From positions 1 to 64,000 of the forward strand of contig NXFV01000810.1 in the NCBI GenBank assembly GCA_002803225.1: 64,000 nucleotides of DNA, written 5' to 3'. The notes under the pieces were generated by a model that searched no databases, was not told the origin of the DNA, and saw nothing but the letters and a program-made list of their open reading frames with translations. The position numbers and the translations under genes were made by a program. Source of the stretch: Gamarada debralockiae. Its lineage: Eukaryota > Ascomycota > Leotiomycetes > Helotiales > Hyphodiscaceae. Positions 11,621-21,979 of the stretch are shown one piece after another (within the stretch, counting starts at the first letter, position 1; every line of letters begins with the position of its first letter).

Positions 11621-11900
11621 GCCGCGGTCAAAAGCTTTTGCAACTACAGCATATTCAGAGCCTGTAATTACCAAGCGAGCCCTGTATGGCCCAGTAATTT
11701 AGGCTAGGGTCCTGTAAAATCCGCGTGATATCCCTGAAGCGATTGGACACAAGCGCTCAGACCTGATGACCTGAGTCCGCTGCCCAATCATCTACAGGGA
11801 GATTATAGGCACCCTAGACTGGATTTACAGGGCGTTACAGGGAATATTGAGACATTACAGGCTCTGAACACCCTGTAGTTGCAAGACTTTTGACCGCGGC
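11621..11900. mobile_element. MITE-like element 1 (inverted repeats, no coding)
   Basis: About 280 bp bounded by terminal inverted repeats of about 50 bp. The left arm starts GCCGCGGTCAAAAG and continues through GCAACTACAG and TTCAGAGCCTGTAAT; the right arm at about 11850-11900 is its diverged reverse complement. The interior has further CCCTGTA motifs in both orientations. It is non-coding. Target-site duplications are not clear. It looks like a non-autonomous DNA transposon. Confidence 0.7.
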
Positions 11901-11911
11901 CCTCCGTAAAA

Positions 11912-12145
11912 TAATGTACGAAAGTAGTTTTTATAAATGATGAATAAGCGAATGCTACCCTATCTACCCCATTTTCCCCCACCATATTTAGATTCGATGC
12001 CAGAAAAGATAGAAGAGGTTGATAGACGTAAGGGAGGGTCTATGAGGTAGAAATTTTAGTTAGTAGGGACTTTGGTTAGGGAAAATGTGGTAGAAAGGGT
12101 AGTATTCGCTTATTCATCATTTATGAACACTACTTTCGTAAATTA
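11912..12145. mobile_element. MITE-like element 2 (long inverted repeats)
   Basis: About 234 bp with arms of 70-80 bp. Both arms read TACGAAAGTAG, then ATAAATGATGAATAAGCGAAT, then CTACCC and a C-rich ATTTTCCC block, with few mismatches. The arms leave only about 75 bp of unique centre. It begins 11 bp after element 1 and lies just upstream of a transposase relic. Confidence 0.8.
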
Positions 12146-12199
12146 CTGATGGCTTTAGTAGCACGAGGTTATGGTAAGTACAGTAATTCCCTACGTATT

Positions 12200-13060
12200 T
12201 ATATAAGTAGAGAGTCTATTGTAGGAGTTAGCTGGGAGTTATTCATAGGATTATAGTGAAGGCAGTTAAATAGTATTATTTATACGATAAGAGAGATAAG
12301 AGAGAAATTTAATCTAGAATGCTGCGACGACACTCTTCTTAAAGTATTTGCACGATACAGATATCACTACCATTCTCCTGATTGCAAGCCCTCTATCTCG
12401 AAGTAAAACTAACTTAAACGATAGACCTTCTTGATCGTGAATTAGGATAAAGGAGTTAGTTATTGGAGGAGAGGCTTCTATACAGACGAAACTATTACTC
12501 GGATAGATATGCTCTGTCGCAAACGTCTCTTACGTGCTCGAGGAGAGAGAAAGAGACTAGATTGTATTCAATTTACGTTTTATTCGGGCTATAAGTCTAT
12601 CATGGCTTAGGCTGTGATTAGCTAGAACTACAAGAGTCCTTTGTATTTCGTATCGTACGAAGGCGAAGGCAAAGGCTGTAGGCAAGAGAAGTATACTGAA
12701 CAGATTTTACAAGGGCCACTACATCTGTGTTGAGGGTAATAGTAACGTATATAGGAAGTCTAATACAAAGAAGAATAAGGGGTTGTGTAATGCAGTACAA
12801 CTAGAATGCCATATCAACTCGATTAATTGGCCTCCCTACTCTCCAGACCTCAACTTAATCGAGAATATATAGAGGGTTCTAAAGCAGAAGCTACGGAATC
12901 GGAAACCACATGGAGGTTGGGCTCTTTTAGACTTGAAGGAGGCGATGGTTAATATTTGGGAGAAGGAGATCTCTATAAACTTGATCAATAACTATATCGA
13001 CACGATGCTAGAGCGAATTGCAAAGGTTAGAATGCGGAAAGGAGGCCCTTCAGGCTAGTG
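12200..13060 (+). pseudogene. Decayed Tc1/mariner-type DDE transposase
   Basis: Translated fragments on the plus strand match the family in order: a KSIMA block near 12593, a SPLYF block, a YTEQIL block near 12690, and the diagnostic NWPPYSPDLNLIENI at about 12822-12866, followed by RVLKQKL and a helical tail. Several tryptophan codons have become TAG, for example in the IENIW motif, and other stops occur, consistent with RIP-like mutation. The element is dead. Its own terminal repeats were not identified, so its relation to the adjacent MITE-like element 2 is open. Confidence 0.8.
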
Positions 13061-13493
13061 AATGTATAGTAAAGCAGCAATAGAATTTGTACTTTAATTA
13101 ATCATAAGGGAGTGGCAGAATCAGGGGGTAGGCGAGACCCACACTAAACCCCCTTCCGTACAAAGGGGTGCAGGGTTAACTGGGTAGGGTCAAACTCAGT
13201 CGATCAAGGGGAATTATGCCGGCAATCAGCTCGTCTCTCCTGAGCATGATGGTAATCCGCCCAAACGAGAAGATGTTCTGGAGGATGGGCTGAATAGTGC
13301 TTAGCTCGTGTCGTCACTTGGCAAAAGCGAGTCAAGCTACGTAGGAATTTGCCCTGGCGAGAGGAGGTTGTAACAGTGCTCAGCTTATACCCTCTTACAG
13401 TATAATTTTGGTCTGAGCTCGACCTCTTACTTAGCGTGATGTGAGTTGAGCTTGAGTTTGCATAACTTGATCTGCGAAGAGGTGGCACGGAAA
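13061..13493. other. Gene-free spacer after the transposase relic
   Basis: No recognised coding sequence. It begins with the AT-rich tail of the transposon relic. Confidence 0.4.
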
Positions 13494-14230
13494 GAAGAGC
13501 GGGTATATCAGCTCAGCTCAGTGCTTCCCATATCATCTATGAGCTAGGATGTGCATATATGCGATGGCACGGAATGGAAAGAGAATTGCTGGTGCCTATC
13601 GCTCCTCATCTCACATCGTGCTGTGTGGAGATTTTGATACACCATTCCTCCGACACAGACCCACAAATTATGCTTGCCTGCCTATTCTTTGATCTTCTAT
13701 GAGGATGGTGGGGAACCTTATATTGGAACTGACTGGGGCGACGGGGTTGGTGAATGTGTTCGTGGCGGAACTTCGATACTCAATGCAGAAGCAGGGACAG
13801 AGGAAGCAGCATTCCGAAGATAGGGTAATAGCAGATTAGGGAGTTAGGTATTCGACGAAACACCACGAAAAGAAACGGCGATATTAGACTTTCTTTTCGC
13901 AACTTCTAGGTGCTGTTACGTGCAGTGACATCTTCGTCGAGTGGCTGATGTTAATGTTGATCAGCGGCTGAGCAGAGTCTCTCAATGTCTATCGGACCGT
14001 AGATGTCGTAGATTTCTTATGAATATGTATGCTGTCCACTTGTCTTCACCATCGTCAATGGGCGAATCACCACAAAAGAAAGTGGAGAGGTTGCCATCGG
14101 AAGCAGACATGAGACGTAAGCTCTTTATCGGAAACAAGATTATTGCCTTTATACAAGAAGTCACGTGTTGGTTGGCATCCCTGGTACCATTGTATCACAC
14201 AGTTTTCCCTAAACCTTTGTAGCAAAAGGC
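13494..14230. repeat. Dispersed degenerate repeat, copy 1
   Basis: Shared blocks with 21980-22500 occur in the same order and orientation: a block with ATGGCACRGAATG and CAGACCCACAA, then a CACCACAAAAGAA block, then a block ending in CCTTTGTAGC or CACTTTGTAGC. Identity is moderate. A plus-strand frame near 13941-14222 ends in a peptide resembling one in copy 2 (SLVPLYHTVFPKPL against SMVSLYSTAFPNHF). It is probably an old duplicated gene now decayed; the family is not recognised. Confidence 0.5.
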
Positions 14231-14349
14231 CAAAAGGCCTCGTAATGTTGATGGCTAGACTTGACCTCATCCTCTACCCCAGCAGCCCATCATACGTTAT
14301 ATCGTCGTCTCCTGAATGTTCTTGCAAAGATTGCCCTGTCCCCTATCCG

Positions 14350-15590
14350 GCATTCATCCCATACCGTCAAGCGCACAACGGATGCCCACCCATGTGAAGA
14401 CGAAACGACTCTGGATCATGCGAAATATGTGGCCGTTTCCTGGTGATCTGGTTTCTAAGGTTGAGGTTCTCCTCGCGCTCATGGCCAGCTGCTTGCAGTA
14501 ATTCTTATGCAATGCCAGTACATCCGACTGACCCTGCTCCTTGAACCGATGCATCTTTTCGGTGATATCCACAAAGCTATTGGCGTCGTGGCAGGCCAAC
14601 TCCCAGTTCTCCTTCCTGTCATACTTGCACTTCTCTAGAGCCTTGCGCAATTCGGAGTTCTCCTTTTCGAGATCCTTGGAGTCTTCTGCAACAGGCATTA
14701 GATCGATCTGTGAAAGTGAACCCGTAGTGACTTACGATTCAATTCAGCCTTGACAACAGCGATGATTTCATCATTGGTCAAGTCCATCGTGGAAGCCTTT
14801 TCACGAACCTTACCCATCTTCTCGACGACATTGACTGTGAGCTGTTGGTTTTATCAGAGGACCACGGACAGCTCTTCAACCATTGACATAACGTAGTTAA
14901 GATCGGATTGATGACTAGCCGGAATAGGGTAGCCAACCATGCCGCCGCCAATGTTCATGCCTCCATTCATGCCATTGGTATGCTTCATGTCTTGAGATGG
15001 GGAAGGGGGAGCTTGACGAGGATTCGTGCCAGGGCAGCCAGCCACCTAGAGATTCAATATAGTTTTGATAGTTCATCGCATTGGCCTTGCCCTTGTTAGG
15101 AGGCGTAAACCAAGCAGCTGTATTCATGAGGGTTTGCTGCCAGTAGCGCTCTAGAATCATGCCAACCATCCGCGGTGGAGTAACCATTGGAATGGGTGGA
15201 CGGAGGACAACGTCTGTTGGGGACTTGGGAACAGTGGAGGCACCGGTAGATTGGAGGTTGGATTGCTTCTTGATACGTCCCTCCTCTTTTCGCTCACGAT
15301 TGATCCGCGTGCAAAGGGCAGCAACTTGGTATTTGTCTGCTGTGAGTGGATTCTCAAGTGGATTGGTGCCTCGAAAGGAAAGCGAGCGAGCTCAGCAGTG
15401 AGGTTCTTCGGTAGGTTGAGATGCCTTCTTGGCGCGTTCCTTTTACTCTTATTGGCGATTAATTTGTATGCGGAGGCCAGTAAGTTGAGATTCCTCTTCG
15501 GTGATAGGGCTGTGAAGTGGGTTTGTTCCTCGAATAGAAAGAGGTCGTGCTCGACGAAGAGGGTCCTTTTTCTTGTCAGTCATGTTGATC
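14350..15590 (-). pseudogene. Multi-exon gene with stop codons, unknown family
   Basis: Reading leftward from an ATG near 15585, the frame gives a basic N-terminus with the motif RARPLSIRGTNPL, then a second diverged copy, ARSLSFRGTNPL, near 15390. Between them are TAA, TAA and TGA stops (CAA and CGA changed by C-to-T). Downstream are a frame through about 14990-15190 (ILERYWQQTL), a Gly/Met-rich segment, and a helical C-terminal segment (14354-14690) rich in E and K that includes ELRKALEKCKYDRKENWEL. Plausible introns separate these. The stops come before any GT donor that could splice them out, so the gene is probably broken. An alternative is a shorter intact gene starting further in. Confidence 0.45.
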
Positions 15591-15599
15591 GCTGATTCG

Positions 15600-16464
15600 T
15601 TGCTAGACGAAGGCGGTGAATATTGGTTGATAGTTGATAACGATTTAAGAAGGCTCGGAGGGGCAGAAAACTAGCTCCGACCCCTCTGCTCGACTCACTA
15701 AAATTCACTTTCCCGAATGCTTTTCAGGGGTAATAACAGACCCGGTTCAGCCAAGCGAAGTGAGAATGTGGACCGAGTGTTATATTATCTGACAGTTGCA
15801 GCACTTGAGCATCTTCCAAATTGAGGGAGGCAAATCAGAGCTAAGAAGCGCAGGATCGCTCTCGCGAAGTACAAAGCGGGACAAATCCAGGGTCGGTTCT
15901 CCTTCGGGCCGCAAGGGTTCTGGTTGGTCAAGATTTAGCACAGCTCTAAGGCGTCATGTTGTGAGCTTCGCGCTTGTGACGGGGCGCACTTCTAGGCAGT
16001 TTTGAGGGATTCTGCAGAACGAGTTAGGTGTTGCTACTATATTTGCAGCATCTTTACTCTAGTATGTTCCGCGTGGGTACCGGGTGGTCCCTTCTTATCT
16101 CTGTTTTTTATACTTAATACTACCGATAATATGAAATAGAAAGCCGGTCCAAGTCTACTACTTAAGTAATCAGGAGTCTGTTGGAGCCTGGTTTCAATGT
16201 TTCACAAGATACTGCATGCATTCAGTGTTTGATTCTGGCGTCCTTTCATCCAATTGATTAAGCCACTATCACACAGCTTCAAGCCCCGCACCTGCATTGC
16301 CGCATCTCACCGGTGTCAAGATACCTCTATCTAATAAGGCACAGATGGTCCTATCTCAACGTCGACGTGCATCTCTCACCTTGGTGCCCAACCCTGTTGT
16401 ATGTTTAATCCACGAACCTGGACCAACAATCTTCAAATCTCTCACTTCTGCCTTTCCGCACAAG
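15600..16464. other. Intergenic region
   Basis: No gene recognised. Short frames only. Confidence 0.4.
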
Positions 16465-16749
16465 ATGACACCCTCCGTGAAGAACAATCACGGTAACGCG
16501 AGTGGAAACGGGAATCGGATTCTGAGTCCGACCGTGAATTGGAAGTCAAATAACAAACCTGAAGAGGTCAACGCAAAAGGCTGGTTGCTACGTGGCGCGG
16601 CAGCAGGGGCAGGCTTTGCTGTAAGTGTGGTGGCGGTGAATATGCTGAAGACATGGTGGTGGGGAAGCGAAGCTGGCGTTGAAAAAAATCAGGCTGAGCT
16701 TGAAGATGAGGAGGACGTGAAAAGCGATAAGATGAAGATCATGGTCTGA
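16465..16749 (+). CDS. Small hypothetical protein with one hydrophobic segment
   Basis: A single open exon of 94 residues from the ATG at 16465. The N-terminal half is polar (Asn/Gly/Ser-rich). An Ala/Gly/Val-rich hydrophobic segment spans about 47-64, followed by WWW and an acidic C-terminal tail. The frame is open further upstream but without an ATG. No family is recognised; a single-pass membrane protein is plausible. Confidence 0.4.
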   Translation: MTPSVKNNHGNASGNGNRILSPTVNWKSNNKPEEVNAKGWLLRGAAAGAGFAVSVVAVNMLKTWWWGSEAGVEKNQAELEDEEDVKSDKMKIMV

Positions 16750-17302
16750 TTAATTGCGTAAGAGCCGTTGACATCCAGTACAGTGGCAAGGCTGACTGAC
16801 GATACCCACAGAACGTGGATATCGGTGTACTGAGGAGGAGAGGACTGCAGGCATACTGTGTCACAGCCAGGATGACTGACAAATGTGTTTCCTAACTTGA
16901 AACCTAGGAGGCGAGAATAATGTCTGGTAATCTCTGTGGCTATGGTGCAGCTCGGCGGCTAGTACCTTGGTTGGCCAATATATTTTATACAAACAAAATC
17001 CAAATACAGATAATATTGCGGCTCAGCCTGCGGCGCTCTCCAGAAATCATCATATCTGTGTAGTGTCTTAAGCCCGTCGTGTCCCCAACGTCAGCCACGG
17101 AAAGCAAAGCCCCCACATAGCTGCGTGATACCCCAACACAGCTGCCTGTTAAACGCAAGGCGAGGTTCTACTCTTCGAGTATCTTAAAATCTCTGAACGC
17201 CTCGATCTCCAATCTCTGCTTCAAAAATTTCAGGCCTAGTTGGACTTAACCCTTACCGAATTGATACAACTCATCACTTGATCCAATCAACCACATCTCG
17301 AA
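16750..17302. other. Intergenic and leader region of the stonustoxin-like/GTPase gene
   Basis: No gene recognised. The last 100 bases are pyrimidine-rich, CAA/TCA-containing leader sequence running into the ATG at 17303. Confidence 0.45.
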
Positions 17303-20300
17303 ATGCTCGACTCGTCACGCCCAGCTTTGGGACAGTCTGCCGAACTAGGCGGCCTCTACGATGCCAGAACCGACTCCTTTGTTCCCCTCTCAATCCTGAA
17401 GAGTTCGCCGCCATCTGGGGCAATAAGTGTGACGGACAACCACACTAGCGAAGTAGCTCTCAGTCATACAGACACATACGAGGAGAAGCTCCGCAGTATG
17501 GACATGAATGCCCAGCTGAGCGCCAGCTTTCTTTGCGGCATGATAACTGTTGGAGGGGCTGGCCGATACTTGACAGACAAACGCGAGAGCAAGCGTGTCA
17601 TACAAGCGTCTCTCCTTTACAGCATCACCACTGTCGACGAAACACTGAATATTTCCCACGAAGAACTCAAACACTTCCTGGCATTGCCGACCCTCCAGGC
17701 TGGAGTTGCAACTCATGTTGTAGCTGGCATATCTTGGGGTGCAAGGACTGTTGTGACTGCCAAGCACCGACTCGCTGCCAACGAGAACAGCATGAGGGTG
17801 GAAGGAGTGTTCCAACACGAGTTCTCTCAATTCAGGTCTTTCATTAAAGCCAGTGGTGATGCAAACATAGAGTACGAGTCATCAGCAGGCGACAAAGATG
17901 TGTCGTTCGAAGTCTCAGTTCATGGAGATGTGCTCGCAAACGATAACCTGCTTCCAACTGATTTTCCGAGTGCCTACAAGTTCATCAGCAATATACCCAA
18001 GTATGTGGCTGGGGCAAATGGAGGAAAAGGAAAACCGCTGACCTACAAACTGCTTCCCGTTGGTGTCCTGGCGTCCTTTCTGAAAATCCAGATCAAGGCC
18101 GATATCACACTCCTCCAGCAAAGCATTGGGGGCCTCGAGAGATTTGTTCAGTTCTTTGACTCGCTGAAAGAGGCCCAGCAGCAACTCAACGACTATTATC
18201 TAGACGTACTCAAACACAAGTTCTGTGTGCCTCGAAAACATAGGACAATTACCGCCCAAACATTGAAGAGTTCAAGGCTAGCAGAAGCAGTTGCCAAGTC
18301 GAGATATGCCAGTATTCTGAAGGATGTCAGATGTGGAAAAGCGGACGCGAAGCAACTCTGGGACTTATTGACAGACTTAAATAAAGGAGAACGGTCCCCG
18401 GAGCAGCTAGTTGCCATCACTAACGAGCACAGGTCCACAATGGAATTTGCTGATCTGTTTATTTCGAAGGGGGCAAAGTACATTGGGTATGAGGGAAACT
18501 CGCTTGACGTGGAGCTCATTGCCAATAACGAGGATGATGCGTACGTCTTCTTCTTTAATCAGAAGGCTATGGAAGACAAACCTACATGGGAGGGAAATCG
18601 AGGCTTGCTTATGACTCTGCTCATTGAGACCGACAAACCGAAGCTTGTCATACTGATCAATTGCGATGCCACTGGGGAGCAGCTCGAGATCTCTTGCATC
18701 AAGCATTATCGACAAGGTAATGTCATTGTCGAGAACCTGTTAGAGCAAGAACAAGGATTAGCTGATCTATGCTTTGCACGGTACGACGAGAAACTTCTTG
18801 ACAATTCAGGAGTTGGAAAGCCACTGAATCGAACACTCGTCAAGCTACCCTGTCCTGGTTATTACTGCACACCCAACAAAAGAACTTCCCAATGGGTCTG
18901 CTATAAATGCCACGTGCAACTAGAATACGGCCTCGACGATAAGTTCTTGTATTGTGACTGTGGACGATGCCCATACGATGCTTTCGAATTCAGATGCAAC
19001 GAGACTGTGCACGGATCCAAATTTTGGTCTTTCGATTCTCTGAGGCTGGTGAAGCATCTGGATGCGCTAGAACCATTCGATGAGCTGAACATCTTGATAC
19101 TCGGCGAGACTGGTGTTGGAAAATCGACATTCATTAATGCGTTCATCAACTATTTGACATTCGACTCACTAGATGCAGCAATGAACTCAGACAAGTTCCA
19201 TTGGGCAATCCCTTCCTCATTTTCGATGCTACATGTGGACAGGAACGACCCAAACGAAGGATTTATCCAAACGGATATCAGTGTTGGCCACAACGAGGAA
19301 GAACATAGTGGTTCCACTGGAAATTCTGCCACACAAAAAACTTCGGTCTACACTGTAAAGCTGGGTGAAACACTTGTTCGCTTGATTGACACGCCAGGTA
19401 TTGGAGATACTCGAGGCGTTGAGAAGGACAAAGAAAACATGGCGGACATTCTGGGGAAGCTGAAGTACTTCCCCAGATTGCACGGTATCCTTATCCTTTT
19501 GAAGCCGAACGACTCGCGCTTGACGGTCATGTTCCGCTTTTGTGTCAAGGAGTTGCTCACGCATTTGCACCGGGATGCCGCGAGGAACATGGTTTTTGGT
19601 TTCACAAATACCCGCATCTCAAACTACACACCCGGTGATACATTTAAGCCATTGGAAAGACTGCTTCAGGAGCATAATGATGTGGGCCTGGCCTTGTCTC
19701 GACACACCGTCTATTGCTTTGACTCGGAAAGTTTCCGTTTCCTAGCCGCGCACAAACAAGGAACGAGAATGGATCACGAGGAAGACTTTCGTCGCAGTTG
19801 GCAGTATTCAGAAGGGGAAGCGCGACGTTTAGTTACCCACTTTCGATCAATGCCGCCACACCTGGTTAAGAGTACCTTGAGTCTTAACAGAACTCGGGAA
19901 TTGATCCATCAACTTACACGGCCGATGGCAGATATCACCCAAATAATTGAGACTACCATCCGAATCAACGAAGCCAACATTGAAACCTTGTCTCAATACA
20001 AGCTTGAGGGGGACGATCTCCGTTCGCGCCTCGATTTTCAGAAACTTGTCCTCGTAACCGTCGAACTTCAAAAGCCACGCACTGTCTGCTCAGATTCGTC
20101 ATGCTTGGAGTATCGAGACGATGGCTACGGGGAGAAGAAAACTGTGTACACGTCAAGGTGCCATAGCTCGTGCTATCTGAGCTCAGTCCCTCAAAAAGTA
20201 GTTGGACCTCCCGAGATAGCAAGCTGTGCGGCCTTTTATGGAGGCAACCAGCATTGTACGAGCTGTAAGCATCACTGGATGAAACATCTGCACGTCATAT

Positions 20301-20932
20301 ATGAGCTGAGGGAGGAAATGGCAATGGTGAAAGACAAGGCCATTGAAAGGCAGTTGCAGAAGAACGCTAGCGATATCGATTTGCAGCAAAGTGCCATCGA
20401 TAGCTTGAAAAGACAGATCGCGGAGGCTCGAGAAGAGCATTCCAAAATACAGGAAGCTGCAGCGAAATTCGGCGTGTTCTTGAAACAAAACTCAATCACT
20501 CCATACAACGACGCGATGCTGGACTATATCGATCATCAGACGAATCAAGAACGCGACAAAATAGTATTATTTCCAGACCTCAGCCGGGCTAGACTCGATG
20601 GACTCATCAAGCGTCGCCAAGAATACGAGGAAAAGATCGCTTCTATTAAGCTGAGTATAGCGTCTGGCGACAAAACCCAAGTTCTGGACGAAGAAGGAGT
20701 GGATAAACTTATCCAGTCCTTGTATGATCTCAAGCACTGGGGTCAGAATTTGCAGGACGTGCAAAGTGGTGTCGCGAAAGCCGAGGAGGCCGCATATCGC
20801 GAGCGCGCGTATGCTGTTACTACAATTACAAAGCGCAAGAGTAGCTGGCTCCCAAAGAAGCCAAAGTGGATGAAGTATGTGGGAGAGAAGATTGGTACTG
20901 TCACACAGAGTCTCCCTGGATCCTACATTTAA
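17303..20932 (+). CDS. Stonustoxin-like MACPF / AIG1-type GTPase fusion protein
   Basis: One uninterrupted exon of 1209 residues. The N-terminus (about 1-270) resembles the perforin-like domain of stonustoxin/verrucotoxin-family proteins, with the characteristic 'LG..AELGGLYDARTDSFV' opening. A helical region (about 270-330) and a less conserved middle follow. A Cys-rich patch at about 516-566 has paired CxC and CxxC motifs and may bind zinc. The GTPase domain has a P-loop GETGVGKS (601-608), the G3 motif DTPG (696-699) and a G4-like FTNTR (about 772). A second Cys/His cluster (about 927-991) precedes coiled-coil segments and a basic C-terminus. No signal peptide is visible, so it is probably cytosolic. 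Such fusions occur in fungi and fish, where related GTPases act in immunity or membrane remodelling. The role here is unknown, and pore formation cannot be inferred from sequence alone. Confidence 0.8.
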   Translation: MLDSSRPALGQSAELGGLYDARTDSFVPLSILKSSPPSGAISVTDNHTSEVALSHTDTYEEKLRSMDMNAQLSASFLCGMITVGGAGRYLTDKRESKRVIQASLLYSITTVDETLNISHEELKHFLALPTLQAGVATHVVAGISWGARTVVTAKHRLAANENSMRVEGVFQHEFSQFRSFIKASGDANIEYESSAGDKDVSFEVSVHGDVLANDNLLPTDFPSAYKFISNIPKYVAGANGGKGKPLTYKLLPVGVLASFLKIQIKADITLLQQSIGGLERFVQFFDSLKEAQQQLNDYYLDVLKHKFCVPRKHRTITAQTLKSSRLAEAVAKSRYASILKDVRCGKADAKQLWDLLTDLNKGERSPEQLVAITNEHRSTMEFADLFISKGAKYIGYEGNSLDVELIANNEDDAYVFFFNQKAMEDKPTWEGNRGLLMTLLIETDKPKLVILINCDATGEQLEISCIKHYRQGNVIVENLLEQEQGLADLCFARYDEKLLDNSGVGKPLNRTLVKLPCPGYYCTPNKRTSQWVCYKCHVQLEYGLDDKFLYCDCGRCPYDAFEFRCNETVHGSKFWSFDSLRLVKHLDALEPFDELNILILGETGVGKSTFINAFINYLTFDSLDAAMNSDKFHWAIPSSFSMLHVDRNDPNEGFIQTDISVGHNEEEHSGSTGNSATQKTSVYTVKLGETLVRLIDTPGIGDTRGVEKDKENMADILGKLKYFPRLHGILILLKPNDSRLTVMFRFCVKELLTHLHRDAARNMVFGFTNTRISNYTPGDTFKPLERLLQEHNDVGLALSRHTVYCFDSESFRFLAAHKQGTRMDHEEDFRRSWQYSEGEARRLVTHFRSMPPHLVKSTLSLNRTRELIHQLTRPMADITQIIETTIRINEANIETLSQYKLEGDDLRSRLDFQKLVLVTVELQKPRTVCSDSSCLEYRDDGYGEKKTVYTSRCHSSCYLSSVPQKVVGPPEIASCAAFYGGNQHCTSCKHHWMKHLHVIYELREEMAMVKDKAIERQLQKNASDIDLQQSAIDSLKRQIAEAREEHSKIQEAAAKFGVFLKQNSITPYNDAMLDYIDHQTNQERDKIVLFPDLSRARLDGLIKRRQEYEEKIASIKLSIASGDKTQVLDEEGVDKLIQSLYDLKHWGQNLQDVQSGVAKAEEAAYRERAYAVTTITKRKSSWLPKKPKWMKYVGEKIGTVTQSLPGSYI

Positions 20933-21503
20933 TCGACGATGCTGGCGTTCTAGTTTCATCATCTATTAGAATATAATCTTATGTTCGTTGCTTCAACAAT
21001 GGGTTGTGCAAAGAAATCGTATTGAGATGTGTAAAGAAGATGGAGGTGATAACTTAGCGAGATGGAAAGTTTATATAATCCTTGCAGCTCTAGTCTCTGA
21101 AGAGCAGGTGGGGAATACTATAACACGTGATTTCCATTCACACCTCATCGACACCATTCTGCTCTCAATTAGGCTTGTAATCTCAAGAAGTTAATCTCTG
21201 GGGCTTTCCACTAGAGTAATGTGTTCTGTATTGCAAAATTCTTCTTATTCAAGCAAAGCAATTCGTCAATTCGCTCTCCTAATTGTGGTCGGCCCCAGGA
21301 AATCACTTCCATAGTCTATCCAAAAAGACACCCACTTTCCATTATTCCAGAATTCTCCGGCCTCTATCTCACCCGAATGTTTATACTTTAAATACCACCT
21401 CTCCATTGAATAACCCCCCCAAGCATCGAAGCCAAATCGGCCCCAGGTTGATGCCACACGGTTTCAGCTTCCTACTAAATCGCTTTTTTCTCTTGGAGAA
21501 TAC
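20933..21503. other. Intergenic region
   Basis: 3' flank of the GTPase gene. A minus-strand frame at 21266-21457 with Trp/Gly/Tyr-rich sequence could be a displaced C-terminal piece of the neighbouring F-box gene, but no splice join was found. Confidence 0.35.
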
Positions 21504-21812
21504 TCAATCGTTGCCCATCCACTTCTTCAGCAATTGGTAGAGAAACTTGCCATTGCTTCCATCGGGAGGTAGAGGACAGTAGCGTGTCAGACACATCGGG
21601 ACACATCCTTGGAGGTTTCTTTGTATTTCGTAGAATTTCTTGTTCGTAAGACCAAGGCAAGTCGTCGTAACCTCGTCGAGTTTCGTAAATATTATTATTT
21701 GGATCTCGGTTGGAATGGTTGTGATGATCGTCTTTGCAGTTCTGTTTCTTCGGTTGGTCTGTATTGTTGGCTCTGGGTGCAGAGATTGGACCTTTAGAAG
21801 GATATGTACCAT
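21504..21812 (-). CDS. Short F-box-like protein, possibly truncated
   Basis: 102 residues in one exon from the ATG at 21812. The F-box-like core is visible: IPTEIQIIIFTKLDEVTTTCLGLTNKKF style spacing, with the conserved start Pro-x-Glu-(I/L) and later Cys-Leu-Gly-Leu. A C-terminal segment, LLKKWMGND, is typical of a fungal F-box family that usually continues beyond this point. The reading frame stops right after it, so this copy may be shortened. F-box proteins are substrate adaptors of SCF ubiquitin ligases. Confidence 0.55.
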   Translation of the reverse strand: MVHILLKVQSLHPEPTIQTNRRNRTAKTIITTIPTEIQIIIFTKLDEVTTTCLGLTNKKFYEIQRNLQGCVPMCLTRYCPLPPDGSNGKFLYQLLKKWMGND

Positions 21813-21979
21813 TTCCCTGGACCTTAGGAACTATTTCATAACCATAGAAACAAGCTGCCCAGACAGAACAAGACCGAATTTCTCAAGAACAAGCTACATT
21901 TCTTACCAGCCAATGGAAATAAAAAGACAAAACGAGTTTTCTCTTATTGAAAAATAAAAAGAGTATACCAAAGGGTTTA

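Noticed and set aside
17303..20932. Reading the stonustoxin-like gene as a secreted toxin
   Set aside because: No signal peptide is visible and the protein carries a GTPase domain, pointing to a cytosolic role; resemblance to the toxin family is at domain level only.
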